Of a DNA stretch of 11,730 bases, positions 7,703-11,730 are shown in pieces. The position numbers and the translations under genes are program-made. The notes beneath the pieces were generated by a model that worked only from the letters and a program-made list of their open reading frames with translations, was not told the DNA's origin and made no database searches. Numbering within the stretch: the stretch's first letter is position 1; each line of letters opens with the position of its first letter. The stretch comes from Betaproteobacteria bacterium (GTDB lineage Bacteria; Pseudomonadota; Gammaproteobacteria; Burkholderiales; Burkholderiaceae_C), in the NCBI GenBank assembly GCA_005882155.1, contig VBCQ01000238.1, positions 1 through 11,730 of the forward strand, written 5' to 3'.

Positions 7703-7764
7703 GAGTTGGAGGACCGCCCGCACGGTTTCGGGCACAAGCCGGCGACGCGATGCGGCGCATCAGT

Positions 7765-7781
7765 CTCTCCCAGAGGGAGAG
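7765..7781. repeat. Short perfect hairpin after the cytochrome gene
   Basis: CTCTCCC and GGGAGAG flank a 3-base AGA loop. It begins 8 bases past the cytochrome c stop codon in the direction of transcription (minus strand). A T-run does not follow, so it is at best a stem that could protect or pause the transcript. Similar CTCTCCC/GGGAGAG elements are common intergenic sequences in related genomes. Confidence 0.4.
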
Positions 7782-7789
7782 GGAACAAC

Positions 7790-8215
7790 TCACTCTTTCG
7801 GCCGCGCGTTGATCGAGCGCAGGTAGATCACCAGGTCGTTGACCTGCTCGTCGGTGAGCTCGGCGCCCCACGGCGGCATGAATTGCGAGCGGCCCATCGC
7901 CTCGCCACCCTGGCGGATGATGAGGCCGAAGTAGGCGTCGTTCTTGTCGCTCATGCGCAGGTTGGCCGGGCGCGGGTTGTACAGCCGCGCGGCGCGGCCG
8001 TTGCCGTCGGCGTTGAAGCCGTGGCAGGTGACGCAGTAGTTCGCGTACACCAGGCCCCCCCTAAAGATGCCAGCGTCGCGGCTGTCGCGCGGCAGCAAGG
8101 CGCCTTGCGCGCTCGCATCGGTGGCGCTCGGTGCAGCCTCGCTCGCGAGCGGCAACAGCGCACAGGCGAGCGTGAGCGCTGCAGCGCGCATGCAACGAAG
8201 CGCGTCGATCGTCAT
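7790..8215 (-). CDS. Periplasmic monohaem cytochrome c
   Basis: Small class I c-type cytochrome of 141 residues. An N-terminal signal peptide (hydrophobic about 9-24, likely cut after SEA) directs it to the periplasm. One haem site, CVTCH, lies at 61-65, and the likely axial methionine is Met113 in FMPPWG. A C-terminal helix DEQVNDLVIYLRSI completes the fold. The frame extends to 8260, but ATG 8215 is preferred: it overlaps the cupredoxin stop (ATGA), has GAGG about 7 bases upstream and starts the signal peptide. It is the last gene of the minus-strand cluster that begins with the small peptide and chemoreceptor genes. Its partner is probably the adjacent cupredoxin, with electrons passing between copper and haem, but donor and acceptor are not known. 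Confidence 0.92.
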   Translation of the reverse strand: MTIDALRCMRAAALTLACALLPLASEAAPSATDASAQGALLPRDSRDAGIFRGGLVYANYCVTCHGFNADGNGRAARLYNPRPANLRMSDKNDAYFGLIIRQGGEAMGRSQFMPPWGAELTDEQVNDLVIYLRSINARPKE

Positions 8216-8538
8216 TTGCTCACCTCGACGATCATTTTCATGTCCGGGTGCACGGCGCATTCGATTTCGACCGTGCCCGGCTTGTCGAAGACCACCGTCT
8301 TCGACAGCCCGACGCCGTACGAGCCGAGGTCGAAGCTCTTCGCATCGGAGAGCGAAAAGATGTTGTGCGAAAACGGGTCCTCGTTGACGAACTTCACCGA
8401 GTCGCCGAGCTTGACGCTGAGCTTCTTGACCGAGAAGGCCTTGCCTTTTTGCGCGACCACATGCTCGGCGCCGAACGCAGACACCGCGAAGGCGAGCAGC
8501 GCGAGCGTCACTGCGGATCGAAATTGAAAGAGATTCAT
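8212..8538 (-). CDS. Cupredoxin domain protein, amicyanin-like copper site
   Basis: Small exported blue-copper-type protein of 108 residues. The signal peptide ends near SAFGA (about 20-24), leaving a single cupredoxin domain. Predicted type 1 copper ligands are His58 (FSHN), Cys94, His97 and Met100 in CAVHPDM. The C-x2-H-x2-M spacing is that of amicyanin rather than plastocyanin or azurin. ATG 8538 is chosen because AAGGAG sits 5 bases upstream; two in-frame GTG codons directly before it would crowd that site. It starts 13 bases after the chemoreceptor stop, and its own stop overlaps the cytochrome c start by 4 bases, so these genes are very probably co-transcribed. There are no methylamine dehydrogenase genes nearby, so it should not be called amicyanin; it is probably an electron carrier. 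Confidence 0.9.
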   Translation of the reverse strand: MNLFQFRSAVTLALLAFAVSAFGAEHVVAQKGKAFSVKKLSVKLGDSVKFVNEDPFSHNIFSLSDAKSFDLGSYGVGLSKTVVFDKPGTVEIECAVHPDMKMIVEVSK

Positions 8539-8551
8539 CACCACTCCTTGA

Positions 8552-10090
8552 TTACTGCATTACCGATGCGAGTCGTTGCAACATGCGCGACGACGTGTCC
8601 GACAGCGCGACCGCGGTGCCGTCCAGAAGCTGCGCATGCGAATGTCCGGCCTGCAGGCTGCCGTCGAGCGAGCCCACGTCGCCGTCCATGTCGCGCACGC
8701 GGCCGGTCTGGCGCTCGAACGCGGTGCGAAAGCCTTGTACGTCGACCGCCATCGCTTCGATCAGTGCGCGGTTGTGCGCAGCCAGCGACTCGAGCGAGGC
8801 GATGCGCTGGGCGCAGTCGTCCATCAGCTCGCGGGTCTTGCCGACCGACTGCTCGGTGGTTGCCAGTTGCTGGTTGATGTCGTCGCTCGCACGCCGAATC
8901 TCGACCGCCGCGGTCGCCGTGTCTTCCGACAACTTGCGAATCGATTGTGCGACGACATTGAAGCCGCGGCCGGCATCGCCGGCGCGCGCGGCCTCGACGG
9001 CTGCGTTCATCGACAGCAGGCGCGTCATCGACGAAATGCGCGAAATGGTCTCGGTGAAGCTCGCGATCTGGCTTCGGCTGCGGCCGAGCGCCTGAGTGAT
9101 GTCCTGCAAGCCGCTCATCTGCACGACGGTGGCCTTGATCTGCTCGGCGACGACGCCTGCTTCTCCGGCCTGCTGACGCGACGTGGCCATCGAGTTGTTG
9201 CAGGTATCGGTCAGCGCATTGAGCTCGGCGAGCGCACGCTCGGTGTCGTCGCCCATCGCGCCGAACGAGTCGCGGAAGCGCTCGATCATCGCCGTCAGCT
9301 GGTCGTTGGACTGCCGAATGTCGGCGTTCAGGCGTGACAGCTGGCGACCGTCTGCATCGAGTTGACCGGCGCATTCGTGGACCTCGCCGAGCAGGCGCTC
9401 GACCTCGTCGGTGCGCGACAGGCGCTTCATCAAACGCCAATAGAACAGCAAGGCCATCACGATGCCGCCCGCCGACGCACCGAGCAGGGCCATCAGCATC
9501 TTCTGGAACGCGGCCTGACGCGCGACTCCCGATTGCACGCGCTCGGCGCTTTGTGCGGCCTGGATCGTCTTCGACAGCTCGTCGATGCGCTTGAGCGGCT
9601 CGGCGATCGCCGCCAGCAGCTCGAGCGCCTTGTCATCTTCGTTCTTGCGCGCCGCCACGACGACTTTCATTCGCGGCGTTTTGACGCTGTCGACGAGCCG
9701 CGCCATTTCGGCAGCGTCGGCGTTGTCGGGCAGGATCTGGCGCAGCGCGCTGATCGAGTCTTCGAGCCGCGACGCGGCACCGATCGACGCGACCGCTGCA
9801 GCACGCACCGCATCGGGCTCGCTGAGCGCGATCGACTGCATCAGGAGCCGGTCGACTTCGAGAATCGCCTGGCGCGTCAGCGTCGCCGCCTGCACCTTGG
9901 CTTCGCCCTCCTGCTCGCTCGCGGCGACGTCGCGCAGCAGGCGCCACATCAGCGCGCCCGATCCGCCGGCAACGCCGATGACGAGCGCGATCATCAGCAT
10001 CGCAAACACCGTGACCTGCTGCTTCCATTGCGACACGCCACCGCTCTTGCGGCGGTCGAGCCCCGCGGTCGGGACTGCGCTTGAAGTCAT
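8552..10090 (-). CDS. Methyl-accepting chemotaxis protein (transmembrane chemoreceptor)
   Basis: Chemoreceptor of 512 residues. Order: cytoplasmic N-terminal tail; TM1 at about 24-49; periplasmic helical sensing region at about 50-196 (no Cys or haem motif); TM2 at about 197-218; then a coiled-coil signalling domain. The CheA/CheW-contacting hairpin tip is recognisable as SMTRLLSMNAAVEAARAGD followed by AGRGFNVVAQSIRKLSED at about 353-390. It departs from the classical QTNLLALNAA sequence, with Arg where Asn is usual. A standard HAMP domain is not obvious after TM2, and the C terminus (RLASVMQ) lacks the NWETF-type CheR/CheB tether. ATG 10090 is chosen for GAAGG 8 bases upstream; the frame to 10192 is a shadow of the peptide gene. 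It is flanked by the small peptide gene and the cupredoxin gene at 13 bases each. Ligand unknown. Confidence 0.9.
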   Translation of the reverse strand: MTSSAVPTAGLDRRKSGGVSQWKQQVTVFAMLMIALVIGVAGGSGALMWRLLRDVAASEQEGEAKVQAATLTRQAILEVDRLLMQSIALSEPDAVRAAAVASIGAASRLEDSISALRQILPDNADAAEMARLVDSVKTPRMKVVVAARKNEDDKALELLAAIAEPLKRIDELSKTIQAAQSAERVQSGVARQAAFQKMLMALLGASAGGIVMALLFYWRLMKRLSRTDEVERLLGEVHECAGQLDADGRQLSRLNADIRQSNDQLTAMIERFRDSFGAMGDDTERALAELNALTDTCNNSMATSRQQAGEAGVVAEQIKATVVQMSGLQDITQALGRSRSQIASFTETISRISSMTRLLSMNAAVEAARAGDAGRGFNVVAQSIRKLSEDTATAAVEIRRASDDINQQLATTEQSVGKTRELMDDCAQRIASLESLAAHNRALIEAMAVDVQGFRTAFERQTGRVRDMDGDVGSLDGSLQAGHSHAQLLDGTAVALSDTSSRMLQRLASVMQ

Positions 10091-10103
10091 GTCGTGTGCC
10101 TTC

Positions 10104-10223
10104 TCACTGCGGCAGCTGGACAGCGATCGTCGGCGCATCGGCCACCGGAGCCGACCAGGCGGTTGAGGCGAACGCGCACAGCAGGCTGGCAAGCACCGTA
10201 AGAGAGGTCAATGACCTGTCCAT
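10104..10223 (-). CDS. Small exported peptide, 39 aa
   Basis: Short gene encoding 39 residues: basic MDR, a hydrophobic core (LTSLTVLASLLCAFAS) and a likely signal-peptidase site after AWS at 22-24. This would release a 15-residue peptide, APVADAPTIAVQLPQ. AAAGGA lies about 5-6 bases before the ATG at 10223. It is the first gene after a sigma-28-like promoter and ends 13 bases before the chemoreceptor start, so it is positioned as the leader gene of that cluster. I recognise no family. Possibilities: a secreted or periplasmic peptide acting with the receptor, a small membrane-inserted protein if uncleaved, or the remnant of a longer exported protein. The signal-peptide pattern plus ribosome binding site make translation likely; function is unknown. 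Confidence 0.6.
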   Translation of the reverse strand: MDRSLTSLTVLASLLCAFASTAWSAPVADAPTIAVQLPQ

Positions 10224-10293
10224 GAAAATCCTTTGAATCGGAGATCGCCGGCAAGCGTCGTTCCGCCTTGTTCCAGCACTTTCCCAATCGGAT

Positions 10294-10321
10294 TTTTCGG
10301 CACTTGGGGTCAGGGCCTTGA
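10294..10321 (-). promoter_or_regulatory. Candidate sigma-28 (FliA) promoter of the chemoreceptor operon
   Basis: On the minus strand, TCAAG (10321-10317) is followed after exactly 15 bases by GCCGAAAA (10301-10294). The flagellar sigma-28 consensus is T(A/C)AAGTTT, 11-12 bases, GCCGATAA, so the -10 matches 7 of 8 and the spacing fits, while the TTT of the -35 is not conserved. The site is about 70 bases upstream of the small peptide start. Chemoreceptor genes are classic FliA targets, which supports the assignment. Confidence 0.55.
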
Positions 10322-10349
10322 GCCGAATCGAAGGCGAAAGACGGCTCAA
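10318..10349. repeat. Inverted repeat overlapping the -35 of the sigma-28-like promoter
   Basis: TTGAGCCG at 10318-10325 and CGGCTCAA at 10342-10349 form 8 perfect pairs around a 16-base loop. Four of the five bases of the predicted -35 (TCAAG) lie within the 10318-10325 arm. It may be chance, part of the rlmB 3' end, or a regulator site. Confidence 0.4.
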
Positions 10350-10361
10350 ATCTCACGATGG

Positions 10362-10381
10362 GGCGGCCGGTTCCGGCCGCC
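10362..10381 (-). terminator. GC-rich hairpin downstream of rlmB
   Basis: GGCGGCCGG and CCGGCCGCC are perfect complements separated by only TT, giving a very stable stem (a 4-base loop if the innermost pair opens). It starts 10 bases beyond the rlmB stop on the minus strand. The following bases (CATCGTGAGATTTGAG) lack a T-run, so it is a weak intrinsic terminator or an mRNA 3'-end stabiliser. Confidence 0.45.
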
Positions 10382-10391
10382 TGGGATGGCC

Positions 10392-11123
10392 TCAGCCGCG
10401 TTGGCGCAGCGCTTCGTACAGGCAGATGCCCGACGCCACCGAGACGTTGAGGCTTTCGACCGCGCCCTTCATCGGCAAGCGAACGAGCTCGTCGCAGGTG
10501 CGGCTCGTGAGCTGACGCATGCCGGTGCCTTCGGCGCCGAGCACCAGCGCGAGCGGACCGGTGAGGTCCAGTTCATAGAGTGATCGCTGCGCATCGTCGG
10601 ATGTTCCAACGATGCGGATGTTGCGTTCCTTCAATTCGTTGAGCGTGCGCGCGAGGTTGGTGACCATGAAATACGGCACGGTGTCGGCCGCGCCGCTGGC
10701 GACTTTGGACACCGTCGCGTTGATGCCCACCGCATGATCTTTCGGCGCGATAACTGCATGCGCGCCGGCACCATCGGCCACGCGCAGGCAAGCCCCGAGG
10801 TTGTGCGGGTCGGTGATGCCGTCGAGCACCAGCAGCAGCGGGTCGCCGTCGACGGCGTCCAGCGTGTCGTCGAGCGAATGGCTCATCGCCAGCGCCTCGA
10901 CCCGCGCGACGACGCCTTGATGGCGGTGCGTGCCGCACATCTTCTGCAACCGCTCGTCGTCACTGTCGACGAGCTTCGCCCCCGCCTCGCGCGCACGCTC
11001 GACGAATTGCCGCATGCGCTGATCGCGCCGGCTCGCGTCGACGTGAATCTCGTTGATCGACTTCGGCGCGGTCTTCAGCCGGACGGTGACGGCGTGGAAG
11101 CCGAACAGAATTTTCGAGGCCAT
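10392..11123 (-). CDS. rlmB: 23S rRNA (guanosine-2'-O-)-methyltransferase RlmB
   Basis: SpoU/TrmH-class (SPOUT) RNA methyltransferase of 243 residues, the same length as E. coli RlmB, which methylates the 2'-O of G2251 in the 23S rRNA P-loop. The N-terminal substrate-binding domain (about 1-75) begins MASKILFGFHAV, as in RlmB. The three SpoU motifs follow: LDGITDPHNLGACLRVADGA at 100-119 (Asn108, Arg114), LALVLGAEGTGM at 191-202, and LPMKGAVESLNVSVASGICL at 216-235 with Asn226. ATG 11123 gives the family-standard N terminus. There is no Shine-Dalgarno; a -10-like TACCAT lies 6 bases before the start, suggesting a leaderless mRNA. A GC hairpin follows the stop. RlmB fits better than TrmH or RlmH from length and motif context. 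Confidence 0.95.
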   Translation of the reverse strand: MASKILFGFHAVTVRLKTAPKSINEIHVDASRRDQRMRQFVERAREAGAKLVDSDDERLQKMCGTHRHQGVVARVEALAMSHSLDDTLDAVDGDPLLLVLDGITDPHNLGACLRVADGAGAHAVIAPKDHAVGINATVSKVASGAADTVPYFMVTNLARTLNELKERNIRIVGTSDDAQRSLYELDLTGPLALVLGAEGTGMRQLTSRTCDELVRLPMKGAVESLNVSVASGICLYEALRQRG

Positions 11124-11129
11124 GAGGCG

Positions 11130-11135
11130 ATGGTA
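11130..11135 (-). promoter_or_regulatory. Candidate -10 element of rlmB (leaderless)
   Basis: Minus-strand TACCAT (four of six to TATAAT) is followed by CGCCTC and the rlmB ATG, so the transcript would start near the first codon. The -35 region is not convincing. Confidence 0.4.
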
Positions 11136-11164
11136 GCTGGCCGCCTACTCCCGCCGCATCAGGA

Positions 11165-11449
11165 TCAAGCAAACGTATCGACCAGTCCGCCGATGACCGT
11201 GGTGCCTGTCGGCTCGGGTGCCATATCGAGCGCCGGGTCAGCCGATGCGACGGTGCCGGCATCGACCTGAACCGTCGGCAACGGCGCCGTCGTCGTGGCC
11301 GTGGCCGCTGAGCGGCGAAGACCCCGGGCATGACCGCGCTGCAGATGCCGACCTGGGCCATGACCGACTTCTCGAGCGCCTTCTGTTGGCGAAGGCGGCA
11401 CGCTGGCCGACGGCTGATGACGAACGGGGCTGATGCTCAAGTGGGACAT
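11165..11449 (-). pseudogene. Frameshifted remnant of a YjfB-like putative motility protein gene
   Basis: A minus-strand ATG at 11449 has GGAG 6 bases upstream and opens MSHLSIS, but the plausible protein then moves between frames. One frame carries SSSAVGQRAAFA (to about 11390). The next carries QQKALEKSVMAQVGICSAVM then PGVFAA (about 11388 to 11300). The first frame resumes as TAPLPTVQVDAGTVASADPA and ends GGLVDTFA at the TGA at 11165. Read together, the pieces resemble small YjfB-like (putative motility) proteins, about 60-100 residues, with a helical AVL-K-ALE type segment and an N-TFA or N-TYA end. All three shifts are in the same direction (one missing base each), and their sum restores frame. 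The uninterrupted 94-residue reading has an arginine-rich middle typical of a wrong frame. Either a real pseudogene or assembly error; the family assignment is from memory. Confidence 0.4.
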
Positions 11450-11589
11450 GGACTGCTCCGGGATGTGGACGAGTGCCCGGGTTTTCGGACACTGGAGCGT
11501 GGCACTTCAGCCGCTTTGCGTAACGATGTGCAGCAAGCCCCGCCTTGAACGGCTTCAGCGGCAGCAATAGCATTGGCCCAGCGCGGCGT

Positions 11590-11606
11590 CGAACGTACCG
11601 AACGTA
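11590..11606. repeat. Tandem 8-base direct repeat before the lipoprotein gene
   Basis: CGAACGTA occurs twice (11590-11597 and 11599-11606) with one base between. It lies just upstream of the GGAGG ribosome binding site at 11613. It could be a regulator half-site pair or part of the promoter; this is not established. Confidence 0.35.
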
Positions 11607-11623
11607 ATTTCTGGAGGCGCAGA

Positions 11624-11730
11624 GTGAATATGTCGTTCAACCGTCTGGTGAGTCTCAGTCTCGCTTGCCTTCTTTCGGCCTGCACGTCGGGGATGCGAGA
11701 CGGCCAGAGGCAGCAAAGCGCAGCAGCGGT
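11624..11730 (+). CDS. Putative lipoprotein, N-terminal part (truncated by window end)
   Basis: Only the first 35 complete codons lie in the window. GTG at 11624 has a strong GGAGG 6 bases upstream (11613-11617); an in-frame ATG at 11630 would be 12 bases away and is less likely. The product begins with a lipoprotein signal peptide: Asn-Met-Ser-Phe-Asn-Arg, a hydrophobic stretch LVSLSLACLLSA, and a lipobox LSAC with Cys20 as the acylated residue, followed by TSGMRDGQRQQSAAA. Lack of Asp at +2 suggests outer-membrane sorting. It is divergent from the motility-protein remnant, with 174 bases between starts. Family cannot be told from this fragment. Confidence 0.75.
   Translation, partial: MNMSFNRLVSLSLACLLSACTSGMRDGQRQQSAAA

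Noticed and set aside
6584..8527. 647-codon plus-strand open frame spanning four minus-strand genes
   Set aside because: It runs antisense to the DUF302, upp, cytochrome and cupredoxin genes and through the repeat spacer; composition is that of a shadow frame.
8212..8538. Calling the cupredoxin amicyanin or a methylamine-utilisation protein
   Set aside because: The ligand spacing fits amicyanin, but no methylamine dehydrogenase or mau accessory genes are nearby, so a specific name is not justified.
10224..10391. Possible c-di-GMP or other riboswitch upstream of the chemoreceptor cluster
   Set aside because: The conserved GEMM-I core motifs are not present; the visible structure is explained by a promoter and two simple hairpins.
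10734..11270. 178-codon plus-strand open frame opposite rlmB
   Set aside because: Antisense to the well-supported SpoU methyltransferase; no ribosome binding site or motif.
11500..11515. Sigma-54-like promoter TGGCAC-5 bases-CCGCT upstream of the lipoprotein gene
   Set aside because: The -24 half is perfect and GG/GC spacing is right, but the -12 half matches only 3 of 5 (TTGCT expected) and no activator site is visible; too weak to list.
11330..11548. 72-codon plus-strand open frame opposite the motility-protein remnant
   Set aside because: No ribosome binding site, no recognisable domain, and the opposite strand has better evidence of former coding.

Overview
The window reads as ordinary chromosome of a high-GC beta-proteobacterium, most likely of the Burkholderiales. 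This rests on GC-rich codon use, the character of the encoded families (Upp, RlmB, DUF1993, paired short chromate transporters) and a REP-like element with CTTCGACAGGCTCAG arms of a kind I recall from such genomes. Genus cannot be fixed from sequence alone. There is no tRNA, rRNA, CRISPR array, phage gene or insertion sequence.

Layout. Bases 1-2415 (minus) encode a membrane-anchored penicillin-acylase-type Ntn hydrolase. A divergent small unknown gene (2583-2927, plus) ends 3 bases from a converging two-gene minus unit: a DUF1993 protein (3571-4083) followed by a LysE/RhtB-type exporter (2931-3566). Divergent from that unit is a tight plus-strand trio: a D-2-hydroxyacid dehydrogenase (4164-5171) and two half-size chromate-transporter proteins (5168-5755, 5752-6300). 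Each pair of neighbours overlaps by 4 bases. Converging on it are an exported DUF302 protein (6319-6765) and uracil phosphoribosyltransferase upp (6896-7522). A 267-base spacer (7523-7789) holds the REP-like inverted repeat.

The most distinctive part is the minus-strand cluster 10223-7790. It encodes, in transcription order, a 39-residue exported peptide, a methyl-accepting chemotaxis protein, an amicyanin-like cupredoxin and a monohaem cytochrome c. The spacings are 13 bases, 13 bases and a 4-base overlap. A good match to a flagellar sigma-28 (FliA) promoter lies upstream. The arrangement suggests a chemoreceptor co-expressed with periplasmic redox proteins, that is, a redox, copper or electron-acceptor taxis unit; this is inference.

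Upstream lies rlmB (10392-11123), then what looks like a frameshifted remnant of a small YjfB-like motility-protein gene (11165-11449, minus). The window ends inside a plus-strand lipoprotein gene (from 11624). Three genes (the dehydrogenase, upp and rlmB) lack a clear Shine-Dalgarno and have a -10-like hexamer 6-7 bases before the start codon, suggesting leaderless mRNAs.
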